Positions 26,863 to 38,000 of a DNA stretch of 38,210 nucleotides are shown piece after piece. The stretch covers positions 1-38,210 of the forward strand of contig JABDLF010000006.1 of NCBI GenBank assembly GCA_013003115.1, read 5' to 3'. The stretch's first letter is position 1, and every line of letters begins with the position of its first letter. Below the pieces are notes generated by a model. That model worked only from the letters and a program-made list of their open reading frames with translations. It did not search any database and was not told the origin of the DNA. The stretch is from Gammaproteobacteria bacterium. GTDB lineage: Bacteria; Pseudomonadota; Gammaproteobacteria; Steroidobacterales; JABDLF01. The translations under genes and the position numbers were made by a program.

Positions 26863-28482
26863 ATGAACGCCGCTTTTTGGAAAGGTAAGCGTCTCCCTCT
26901 GATGATCCTGGCCTTCCTCGGCGCCGGCACTGTTTCGGCCTGGTTTTTTTCCTCGATGAACACCCGGGCAGCTTCGCCGCAGGCGCAGCCGTCCTATGCG
27001 GGCGAGGATCCGGCCCCCGAGTTTCCCGAAGGTCTTGACTGGATCAACACCGGTGGCAAGCCGCTGAGTATAGAGGGCCTGAGAGGAAAGGTGATCTTGC
27101 TCGACTTCTGGACCTTTGGCTGCATTAACTGCATTCATATCATCCCGGATCTCAAGAAGCTCGAGGCGAAATACGGCGACGCGCTGGCCGTTATTGGCGT
27201 ACACAGCCCGAAGTTTGACCACGAGAAAAAGACCTCTGCCGTGAGAAAAATAACCATGCGCTACGACCTCGAGCATGCCGTGGTCAACGATCGCGACATG
27301 CGTATCTGGCGCAGCTATGGTGCCCGCGGCTGGCCGCATCTTGCACTGATTGATCCGGAAGGCCGACTGATCGGCGCCGTCTCCGGCGAAGGTCATTACG
27401 ACCTGCTTGATCGGGTTATTGGCGGCGCGATTCGCCAGTTTGAAAAGGAAGGAAAAATAAACCGCGCGCCCGTTGCGCTCGTGCTCGAGAAATCACTGCT
27501 CAAAGACTCGAAGCTCCTGTTTCCGGGGCGCGTGCTGGCCGACGGAGTAAGCAAGCGGTTGTTCATTGCCGACACCAATCATGACCGCATTGTTGTCACG
27601 GATCTGGACGGCGAGGTCACCGCGGTTATCGGTTGCGGGACTGCGGGTCTCGCAGACGGAGACTTCAAGGCCGCAGAGTTTTTCCGGCCGCAAGGTCTTG
27701 CGTTAGCAAGCAAGGACACTCTTTACGTGGCCGATACGAAGAACCACGTCATCCGCAAAGTTGATCTTGCGGCAGAAAAAGTAAGCACCGTTGCGGGCGT
27801 TGGCAGGCAGGTATACCAGACCAGCGACTCGGGACCCGCAGCTACGACGGGCATGAACTCGCCGTGGGGGCTGCTCTACCATGACGGGCTTTTGTATATC
27901 GCAATGGCCGGCCAGCATCAGCTGTGGATTTACGATCCGGCGCAGCAAGAGCTGCGCGAGTACGCCGGCTCGCGCCGCGAAGAGCTAAAAGACGGGAGGC
28001 TGCTTAGTGCCGGGCTGAACCAACCCAGTGGTCTCGCAACGGACGGTGAGTATATCTACGTTGCTGACAGCGAGGCGAGCGCAATCCGGGCTGCCGATAT
28101 CGACCCTGACGGCAAGCTCGATACCATCGTTGGCCAGGGTTTGTTTGCTTTCGGTGATATAGACGGGCGCGGCGACAAGGTAAGGCTGCAGCACCCGAAA
28201 GACCTCGTGTGGTGGGAAGGAAGCCTGCTGGTTGCCGACACCTACAACAGCAAGATCAAACGTATTAATCCGGCTACCCGTGAGAGCCGGACGCTCATAG
28301 GCAGTGAGGCCGAGCTTGATGAGCCTGGTGGCGTCAGCCTGCTGGGCGACACGCTCTTTATCGCCGACACCAACCGCCACAGGGTAGTTACGTTTGATCT
28401 GCCAAAGGGAGAGGCGAAGGCGCTTGCGATTAGAGATCCTCAGGGCCTGCTGGAGTCAGAAAAACCCGATAATAGCCTCTAA
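26863..28482 (+). CDS. Membrane-anchored thioredoxin-like / NHL-repeat protein
   Basis: The 539-residue protein has an N-terminal hydrophobic anchor (residues 11-30), a thioredoxin-like domain with CINC (Cys87 and Cys90 in WTFGCINCIHIIPDL), and a C-terminal beta-propeller with about five NHL-type repeats, recognisable by FIADTNHDRIV, YVADTKNHVIRKVD, LLVADTYNSKIKRINP and FIADTNRHRVV. The architecture resembles NHLRC2-type proteins. It probably faces the periplasm; a disulfide or scaffold role is inferred. The ATG at 26863 has GGAG about 7 bp upstream. It lies 86 bp after prpD with its own upstream region, so it may or may not belong to that operon. Confidence 0.87.
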   Translation: MNAAFWKGKRLPLMILAFLGAGTVSAWFFSSMNTRAASPQAQPSYAGEDPAPEFPEGLDWINTGGKPLSIEGLRGKVILLDFWTFGCINCIHIIPDLKKLEAKYGDALAVIGVHSPKFDHEKKTSAVRKITMRYDLEHAVVNDRDMRIWRSYGARGWPHLALIDPEGRLIGAVSGEGHYDLLDRVIGGAIRQFEKEGKINRAPVALVLEKSLLKDSKLLFPGRVLADGVSKRLFIADTNHDRIVVTDLDGEVTAVIGCGTAGLADGDFKAAEFFRPQGLALASKDTLYVADTKNHVIRKVDLAAEKVSTVAGVGRQVYQTSDSGPAATTGMNSPWGLLYHDGLLYIAMAGQHQLWIYDPAQQELREYAGSRREELKDGRLLSAGLNQPSGLATDGEYIYVADSEASAIRAADIDPDGKLDTIVGQGLFAFGDIDGRGDKVRLQHPKDLVWWEGSLLVADTYNSKIKRINPATRESRTLIGSEAELDEPGGVSLLGDTLFIADTNRHRVVTFDLPKGEAKALAIRDPQGLLESEKPDNSL

Positions 28483-28830
28483 AAACACCGAAAAATACGC
28501 GATCTTCTGAAAAAAACGTAATTCTGCGCGTTGCGAGCCGGGTTTAATAAACAGGCGGCCGGCTGATGCTCGCAGGACGATCAACGCCTGCCAGAGCCGC
28601 GAACAGGGCAACACCCCGGTTTTCCGGCGCGGTGCAGAAAACGGCGTCCCCGCTTAGTGAGTGAATTCCGGGGCTTACGCGCGCAAATGCCTCGAAAAGC
28701 TGACAATTTGCGTCACATTTGGCCGATAGCCGCGCCAGCACGCGTGAAACAGTCGGATATTTCCTGCCTAAATCGGCCATTTTTCATTGAACCCATTGAT
28801 TTCATTTGTGATGTGGTCGGCATTCAAGGC
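28483..28830. other. Intergenic region before the sigma-54 promoter
   Basis: This is 348 bp with no convincing gene. No clear terminator hairpin follows the NHL gene. A TGAC-N7-GTCA palindrome lies at 28701-28715. A 78-codon minus-strand frame covers much of the region but has no recognisable domain and a weak start. Confidence 0.5.
28701..28715. promoter_or_regulatory. Possible activator palindrome upstream of the sigma-54 promoter
   Basis: TGACAATTTGCGTCA is an inverted repeat TGAC-N7-GTCA. It lies about 130 bp upstream of the sigma-54 promoter, a common distance for enhancer-binding activators. Only one copy is seen, whereas such sites often come in pairs. Confidence 0.3.
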
Positions 28831-28846
28831 GGGCATGATTCTTGCA
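28831..28846 (+). promoter_or_regulatory. Sigma-54 (RpoN) promoter
   Basis: GGGCATGATTCTTGCA matches TGGCAYG-N4-TTGCW at every defined position except the first. The GG (28832-28833) and GC (28844-28845) elements are separated by exactly 10 bases. Transcription would start near 28857, about 205 bases before the TTG start of the large surface protein. Confidence 0.75.
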
Positions 28847-28862
28847 ATATGTTATGCCAGGC

Positions 28863-28927
28863 CGGACAGCGGTCCGCAGGAAAGCCCGGGAAAGCATCCC
28901 GGCCAGCCGAAAGCCAGCATTTCGGTT
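28863..28927 (+). ncRNA. Structured leader: three consecutive hairpins
   Basis: Three stems follow one another just after the predicted transcription start: CGGAC-AGCG-GTCCG (28863-28876), CCGGGA with TCCCGG (28886-28902), and AGCCGAAA with TTTCGGTT (28905-28927, 8 bp with one G-U pair). The motif AAAGC occurs three times in the interval. No T-run follows the last stem. It could be a riboswitch, a protein-binding leader or a stabilising 5' end; I do not recognise a known class. Confidence 0.45.
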
Positions 28928-28951
28928 GTTGCAAAAAGGGGCGCGAGGAGC

Positions 28952-29065
28952 ATGAAAAATGATATTCGACTAAGTGCCAGGCCACGGCAACCGGGAAGCG
29001 CCATCTCGCGCTTTTTCTCCTTGGCCCCCTCCGTTTCAGACAAACAAGCCGGGGTTCTCTTTTGA
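28952..29065 (+). CDS. Possible 37-residue leader peptide overlapping the surface-protein start
   Basis: The ATG at 28952 follows GAGGAG, though at unusually short spacing. The frame encodes 37 residues (MKNDIRLSARPRQPGSAISR at the start) and stops with TGA at 29063-29065, overlapping the TTG start of the large protein by three bases (TTGA). Such an overlap allows translational coupling. The peptide has no known domain. Alternatively it is the true N-terminus, joined to the large frame by a frameshift or a sequencing error. Confidence 0.35.
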   Translation: MKNDIRLSARPRQPGSAISRFFSLAPSVSDKQAGVLF

Positions 29066-32000
29066 GCCTGACCGGCAAAAAACTGACTGACATCCTGCGC
29101 AACATCGTAGTCACCGGTGTTTGCTGTTTCCTTGGCAGCACTGCCGGCGCGAATCCTGACCTGCCGAACCCGTCACCGACACCGCAGGTGATTCCGTCGG
29201 GATCACTCATCATCCCGATGGACAACGACAAGCAGAATCTTGGCGGGCTCGATTTCAACCTGACGGCGTACGGCCTTGCCACGCATCTGCTGCACGGCGG
29301 TGTTCCGCTCAAGTGGGCCATCACGGCGGGCAAGGCCAAAGATGGCATCGATTTCAACGCTGAGTCGCGCCAGCTTTATCCCAGCGCCGGCGCAACCGCG
29401 TTCCGCGACTTTCGCGGCGGGCCGTTTATCGTCCATCGGGACTTCGTGGGTCTTGCCACACCGATCATCACATCTTTTGCCAACAGCGTTGTGGTGCACG
29501 AGCTGACGCAGGATGCGACTGTAGATGTGCGCTACGAGCTTCTGAACAAGCCCAAGGTCGCTGTTTTTGACGATGGCGGCAAGGCCGACGTGCATGGTGA
29601 CGTGCTGCTTGAAGCAGGCTTTGTCGAAAATGTTCACTACGAAGTCATTTCTGCAGCAACTCTCGCCACCATTAACGCTGACGCATGCTTCACCTTTGGT
29701 TCAGAGCCGCACTGGAATGAAAATCCAGACGATCCTTTAGTGGATACTGCGGCCGAAGCCATCCGCCAGTTCGTAAACGGCGGCGGCAACTTCCTGGCCC
29801 AGTGCGCCGCCATCGAAACTTATGAGAACAACTCGGCTTTCGGATTGTTCAAGTCAACCGATGGCATCGAGGTGGACAACACGGGCAATGAGCTGTTTGA
29901 CTACGCGAACCCGGATCTCTCCTACAGTCAGTTTGAGGGCGCGCTAGATGCAGGCGGCGGCAGTGTCAACGACTGGGTACTTTTGCCGCCGGCACCCCCC
30001 AACGTCTGGCGCGGCGCAACGCAGTTCCACGCACAGAATATCCCGGCACCCCAGCAGATTGCCGCTTCGGCCACCAAGCTCACCGCTGGCACCGGGTCGC
30101 TGGTCTATTACCTTGGCACCCATTCGTTCGGCGACAAGAGTATTGAAGAAATCAACGGCCGGCGGATGTACCTCAATGCGGTGATGACGCCATCGGGTCG
30201 GCCGACATCGTGCAACCTGGCCATCATCATTGCGGACATTTCCGGCACGGTTTACGAAGAACTGAATGGCGATTCGCTCCTCGGCGACTCGATAGGAGCA
30301 CCCGGCGTCAACGTGCGCATTTACGCTGACGTCAACGACAACGGCGTCGTGGATGCCGGCGACTCGTTCTTCTCCGAACAAACCACGGATGCCTCAGGCA
30401 ACTACAGCTTCACGGTGTCGACCGATGCAAGCGGCGCCCGTTTCCTGGTTGCCGTTGATTCAAAATCCGTGGCGCCAGCGGCAGCTTTGAACGGAGGCTT
30501 TACGCAGGCGAATGTCTGGGCTGAGCAGACCTATGGCGACGATCCGGCGACGCTGGCCCTTGACGTCAGCTCCCGTTTTGGCGGCCGCACCGCAGGCGTG
30601 TCGGACAGTTTTAACTCCGCTGACACGGGCCCTGCGGCAAACAGTTATCAGCACGTTGGCCGGGCAGACGTCATTGCCGGTGACGTTACTGGCCTGGACT
30701 TTGCTTTTTCGTTCAACGTCCAGACCAACGTGCGCGACGGCGATGACGATGGCGGTGCTGCAAGGAGCGTTCAGGGATCGCTGCGCCAGTTTGTTCAAAA
30801 TGCCAATGCACTGAGCGGGGCAAACGCGCTGCGCTTTGTGCCTGCGGTCGCTGCAAACAGCGGGTCCTGGTGGACGGTTGCGTTGACAGGCACGCTGCCT
30901 GCAATAGCGGACGGCGACACAACGATCGATGGTCGCGCCTACGATTTTGCGGACGGCATTTCCGTTGTTGATACCAATCTCGGCACCAGTGGCAATACTG
31001 AGGTTGCCGGCCGGGATGTTGGTGCGGGCCCGGACGGGCGCGAGGGCACCGGAGACGAACCGCAGTTGCCGAACTATTTCCGGCCGGAGCTCGAAATTGA
31101 TGTCAATGATCAGGGCATCGGCTTCGAGTTTGCCGGCAACAACGGCACGATCGCGCGCGTCGCGATATTCAACCTTCTTGGCGGTGATGACGCCGTGCTG
31201 TTCAGTGGCGGCGGAAGCGGCGGCCTGGCAACGGAGAACTTCATCGGACTCAGGGCCGACGGCAGCGACCCGGATCTGAGTCTGGCCGGCACTCGGGTGG
31301 AGGGCGGCGGCATCTATGTAGATACCGGTGCCGCAAACGTGATCAATAACTTCATCGGATTCACCGGTGACGCCGCCATCCAGGTTGCCAACACGAGCCT
31401 TGTGGAAGGAAACGAGGTTTATCGTGCTGGCCTGGAGTCAGAGAATGACGACGGCATTACGCTGGAGGGTTCGAACGGGCAGACGATCACGGTTCGCGAG
31501 AACCGGGTATTCGCCGCAAATGCTTATGGCATCGAGAGCTGGCAGGCAGGTGGTCCTTTCACCATCGAAGACAATTCCGTCATCGATAGCGGCCAGCTGG
31601 ACATAGCAACTGGCGAAATCGGCGGCATCCGGGTCTTCGGCAATGGCAGCGTCGTGCGACGAAACGTTATCAAGGGCTCTCAAGGCGCCGGCCTCGTTGT
31701 CTCCTATGGCACTAATTTGGCGGCGCCTTCGCAGCAGAACCGGATCAGTCGGAACGTCATCTACAATAACGGCGGCCTCGGCATTGATCTGGATCAGCTC
31801 AACACCAGCGGTAACCCGAACGGCGATGGTGTTTCCGTCAATGATGGCGCAACGATTGCGGCAGACCAGAACGCCGGCTTTGATTTTCCAGTCCTGCTCG
31901 AGGGGCGCGTTACAGCGACGGATCTCGTGCTCGATGGGTTTGCGCGGCCGGGCGCGGTCATCGAATTGTTTATTGCCGGTGTTGATGCGAGCAACTTCGG

Positions 32001-35000
32001 CGAAGGCCAGGCGTACCTGATAACGATCACCGAGGGCGGCAGCGGCGCAGGCGGCAATGACCCGGTTGCCGACTCAGATGCCGGTACGGGCAGCTACACG
32101 AATCCGGTAAACGGGCTGAACCAGGGCGCGGACGCCAGTGCCAATCGCTTCCGCTTTACAATTCCCCTGGCGACCCTCCCCGGAGTTGCCGCGGGAACAG
32201 TTCTTACTGCCACCGGTCGTGATGGCGCCAACAACACCTCTGAGTTCAGCGGCAACCTGACGCTAGTCGAGGAATTTCCGCCGGTGGCCAACGACGACAG
32301 CGCGGGCACCGAACTGGATACGCCGGTGGCCATCGACGTCCTTGTCAACGACACGGATGCGAACGGAGATGCCCTGACTATCATCGCCAGCGATAGCCCC
32401 ACAGCGAATGGCGGTTCCACAGCAGTCAATGATAACGGCACACCGGGCGATTCTGCTGACGACTATATCGACTATACGCCGCCACCGGGCTTCTCGGGTG
32501 CTGACACGTTTACGTACACCATCAGCGATGGCAGAGGCGGGACGGATACTGCGACGGTGACTGTATCCATGAGTGCCTTCAGCATTTCCGGCACGGTTTA
32601 CAACGACAGCAATGACAACGGTTTGCTGGATCCGGGCGAACAGGGCGTCGGCAACCAGGCGTGGATCAAGCTTATCGACGCAGGCACGGGTTCTGTGATT
32701 GATGCTGTACAGGGTGATTTCAGCGAACCTGGTTACACCGGCAACTTCTCGTTCGATGGTCTGACAAGCGGCGACTACGAAATCATTGTCGATGACAATG
32801 ATGATCCTCTGGATGACATTGCTACGCCGCCGCTCAACTGGAATTTTCGCAATCCCGGCCCGGCCGGCTATCCGGTTGCAGTAACCGTCGCTGGTGCTGA
32901 CGTGTCTGGCCAGGAACTGGGGCTGACATTTGATCTGTCCAGCGCCTGCGCATGCGGTCTCGGGGACGGACTGATGACCCAGACCAGCATCACTATTGAC
33001 GGCGACATGACCGACTGGGCGTCGGTGCTAAGCGACCTCGATAACAACGCCTGCGATGAGGTCGGCGCCGGTGACCGTGACGCTCCGGTGCAGTCAACCG
33101 GGCGCGACATGATTCGAACGACTGTGACCTGGACCGCATCGCGATTCTATATGTTTACAGCGCGAGCCGCGTCCACCAATAACACCCAGAATTACATCTA
33201 TTACGGGGACACCAACAACAACGGATTCATGGAGAATGGCGAGACCGTTCTGGTGGCGAAGTGGAGCGGCAACACCGGCACGGTTGTGTTTGAGCGTTAC
33301 ACTTATATTGCTGTAGATGCAGTCAACGGCGATCCTATGGTCGATGGCAGCGGGTTTTCAGATGGCTATACGATTCCTGGCTACCTTAACTTTGTTGAAA
33401 CGCTGCCGGCGGCAGACGCAGTTGGCAGCACAAGCGGACCGAGTAACGGCGTTCAGATGGAATGGGCCATTGACTGGGCCAAGCTGGGCGCATCGCCGGA
33501 AACCGCCATTCGCTGGCACACTTCTTCAACAAATTCCAATTCTTTCGAGATTCCTAATCTTCCAAACCAGATCGATGACAACATGGGCGGCTGCGGTGGC
33601 CGTTGTTCGGGCTCTAACCAATACGCGTCGATAACACCGACCCCGATCAACGTAGTAGCCGGTGATCCGACTTACCTTGTTCACCAGTTCACCAACTCCG
33701 GCAACGGCACTGACGTGTTTGATCTGACTTCCAGTTCGGTGGGCGACTGGTCGCCGGCCTCGTACACTTATTATCGTGATCTCGGCACGGTCGGCGCCTT
33801 TGACCCTGCCGATGTGCTCCTGACCGACACCAACGGCAACAGCGTTCCGGACACGGGCACCCTCGCGCCATTCGAGGTTTTCGATCTGCTTGTGGCCGTG
33901 GCGCTGCCACCCTCGCCCGCCGTCGGAGATGCGACCGTCACTACCACCGCAGAGTCAAATTTCCAGCGAGAATGTGGCGCGCTGCCGAGTCAGCCCAGCG
34001 GCAGTATTGATAATGACCTGAACATCCCGGGCGCTGATATCGCCGTTGCCAAGACTGACGGGCTCGTCAGCGCAGTTCCGGGCCAGACGATCACTTATAC
34101 GATCACAATAACCAACGCGGGCCCGGACAGCGGAACCGGTATCCAGGTCAGCGATACCTTCGATCCGTCGGTATTTGACGTCGCGTCGGTCAGCTGGACC
34201 TGTTCGATAGCGGGCGTAGGTACCTGCGCAGATTCAGGTCCGACAGCGGGGAATATTTCCACGACCGTCGATCTGGACAGTTCGGCGGTCGCCACGTTTT
34301 CGGTAACTGCGCCAACGCTCACGGACGCTACTGGCACGGTGTTAAATACAGCTACGGCAACGGTTATCAATGAACGGGACCCGGATTCCGGTAATAACAC
34401 GGGCACTGATAACGATACCGTACTGGCACCGACCAGCGACCTTTCGCTCTCCAAGTCGGTGGACAACCCGACACCTCAGGCTGGCGAGACCATTGTTTTT
34501 ACTCTGACGCTCAATAACGGTGGACCCAGTGCTGCGACTGGCGTCGAGGTAACCGATCAACTGCCGGCGGGGTATACCTATCAGAGCGATGATGGCGGTG
34601 GAAGTTACGCACCCGCAACCGGCGTATGGACCGTAGGCGACCTCGCCGCCCCGGGTTCGGCCGGCCTGAACATTACCGTGACTGTGAATGCAGTTGGCCC
34701 TTACGAAAACGTGGCAGAGGTCACCGCATCGGATTCCGCGGATCCCGATGCGACGCCAGGAAATGGCGACCCTGCAGAAGACGATTACGCTTCTAATACG
34801 CCCGCAGTAAACAGATCACCGGTAGCCAACGATGACACGGCCAGCACAGCGACGGATTCGTCAATTGCCGTTGATGTGCTGAGCAACGATACAGACGCCG
34901 ACGGTGATCCGCTCACCATTACCGCCAGCGACAGCCCCACGGCAAATGGTGGCACCACGGTGATCAACGACGGCGGCACACCGGCGGACCCTTCAGACGA

Positions 35001-38000
35001 CACCATTGACTACACGCCGGCCGCGGGCTTCGCCGGCAGTGACACGTTCACGTACACCATTTCCGATGGCAACGGCGGTTCGGATACAGCCACCGTCACG
35101 GTGACGGTGAACAATGCGGCTCCGGTGGCCAACGATGACAGCGCGAGTACCAATACGGACACGTCGGTGAACATCGATGTCCTGGCAAACGACACGGATG
35201 CCAACAGCGATCCGCTGACCATCACAGCATCAGACTCGCCGACGGCCAACGGTGGCACCACGGTCATCAATGACGGCGGCACACCGGCGGACCCAAGTGA
35301 TGACACTATAGACTACACGCCGGCCCCGGGCTTCGCCGGCAGCGACACGTTTACCTATACGATTGACGATGGCAACGGTGGTTCGGACACGGCTACGGTA
35401 ACCATCACCGTCAACAACGCCGGGCCCGTGGCCAACGACGATGTGGCCAGCACCAACACGGACACCGCCGTCAACATCGACGTGCTGGCCAACGATACGG
35501 ATGACAACAACGATCCGCTGACCATTACTGCTTCTGATTCACCTACGGCCAACGGTGGTACGACGGTGATCAATGATGGCGGTACGCCGGCCGATCCATC
35601 GGACGACACCATTGATTACACGCCGGCGGCAGGCTTTGCCGGCAGCGACACGTTCACGTACACGATTGACGATGGCAACGGCGGGTCGGACACGGCTACG
35701 GTCACGGTAACGGTCGACAACGCGCCGCCGGTCGCCAATGACGATGGCACAACGACGCCCACCGACACGGCGGTCAACATTGACGTGCTGGCCAATGACA
35801 CGGATGCCAACAATGACCCGCTGACCATCACTGCTTCGGATTCCCCCACCGCCAACGGCGGCACTACGGTGATTAACGATGGTGGTACGCCGGCGGATCC
35901 CAGTGACGACACTATTGATTACACGCCGGCCGCAGGTTTTGCCGGCAACGACACGTTCACGTACACCATAAGCGATGGCAACGGTGGTTCTGACACCGCC
36001 ACCGTTACGGTGACAGTAAATAACGCGCCGCCGGTGGCCAATGATGACGGAACGACGACGCCCTCGGATACGGCGGTTAACATCGACGTGCTGGCCAACG
36101 ATACCGACGCCAACAATGACCCACTTACCATTACTGCCAGCGACAGCCCCACCGCCAACGGCGGCACGACGGTCATAAATGATGGCGGAACCCCGGCCGA
36201 TCCGTCCGATGACACCATCGACTACACCCCGGCGGCAGGTTTCGCCGGCAGCGACACGTTCACGTACACGATTGACGATGGCAACGGCGGGTCGGACACG
36301 GCGACCGTCACCATCGGGGTCAACAACGCCGCGCCGGTGGCCAACGACGATGCGGCGAGCACCGACACCAACACGGCCGTCAACATCGACGTCCTGGCCA
36401 ACGACACCGATGCCAACAGCGACCCGCTGACCATTACTGCGTCGGACTCACCGACCGCTAACGGCGGCACTACGGTCATCAACGACGGCGGTACGCCCGC
36501 CGACCCATCGGATGACACCATCGACTACACGCCCGCGGCAGGCTTCGCAGGCAGCGACACGTTCACGTACACCATTTCCGATGGCAATGGCGGTTCGGAC
36601 ACAGCCACTGTCACTGTAACGGTGAACAATGCTGTTCCGGTGGCCAACGACGACAGCGCGAGCACCAACACCGACACGGCGGTGAACATCGACGTCCTGG
36701 CCAACGACACCGATGCCAACAATGACCCGCTGACCATCACTGCCAGTGACAGCCCGACGGCAAATGGTGGCACCACGGTCATCAATGATGGTGGTACCCC
36801 CGGCGATCCTTCAGACGACACCATTGACTACACGCCGGCGGCAGGCTTCGCGGGCAGCGATACGTTCACGTATACGATCAGTGATGGCAACGGTGGCAGC
36901 GATTCAGCCACGGTCACGGTTACGGTGAATAATGCCGGGCCGGTGGCCAATGACGATGTGGCCAGCACCAACACGGACACGGCGGTCAACATTGACGTGC
37001 TGGCCAATGATACCGATGCCAACAATGATCCACTGACCATTTCCGCATCAGATTCTCCGACGGCAAATGGTGGCGCCACGGTCATTAACGATGGCGGCAC
37101 CCCGGCCGACCCGAGCGATGACACCATTGACTACACGCCGGCGGCGGGCTTTGCCGGCAGCGACACGTTCACGTACACCATTTCCGATGGCAACGGTGGT
37201 TCGGACACGGCAACCGTCACAGTGACAGTAAATAATGCTGCACCGGTGGCCAACAATGACAGCGCGAGCACCAACACCAATACTCCCGTTAGCGTCGACG
37301 TGCTCGCCAACGATGTTGACGCTAATAGCGACCCTCTGACCATAACAGCATCAGACTCGCCCACGGCCAACGGTGGCGCCACGGTTATAAACGATGGCGG
37401 TACCCCTGCTGATCCATCCGACGACACCATCGATTACACACCCGCTGCAGCATTCAAAGGCAGCGACACGTTTACGTATACGATTGAAGACGGTGAGGGC
37501 GGCAGCGACACGGCAACCGTCACCGTGACGGTGAACAATGCTGTTCCGTTGGCCAACGACGATGCGGCCAGCACCAACACGGACACTGCGGTCAATATCG
37601 ATGTACTGGTCAACGACAACGATGCCAACAACGATCCACTGACCATTACCGCTGCCGATGATCCGAGCGCGAACGGCGGCAAGGTCACCATCCTGGACAA
37701 TGGCACGCCAGCTGATCCCTCTGACGATCTTATCGAGTACAAGCCGGCCGCGGGTTTCGCCGGCGTTGACACATTTACCTACACGATTAGTGATGGTGAT
37801 GGTGGCAGTGACACGGCCACCGTCACAGTGACGGTGAACAACGCAGCACCGGTTGCCAACGACGATGCAGCGAGTACCAACACTAACACCGCCGTCAATA
37901 TCGATGTGCTGGCCAACGACGCCGATGCCAACGGCGATCCGCTGACTATTACTGCGAGCGACAGCCTCACCGCCAACGGCGGCACCACGGTCATTAATGA

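Noticed and set aside
28544-28780. 78-codon minus-strand open frame in the gap before the sigma-54 promoter
   Set aside because: No ribosome-binding site or known domain; it also covers the candidate activator site. It cannot be fully excluded.
29057-29065. Programmed -1 frameshift site at the start of the giant gene
   Set aside because: The bases CTC TTT TGA do not form a standard slippery heptamer; reinitiation at the overlapping TTG is simpler. Kept only as an alternative.
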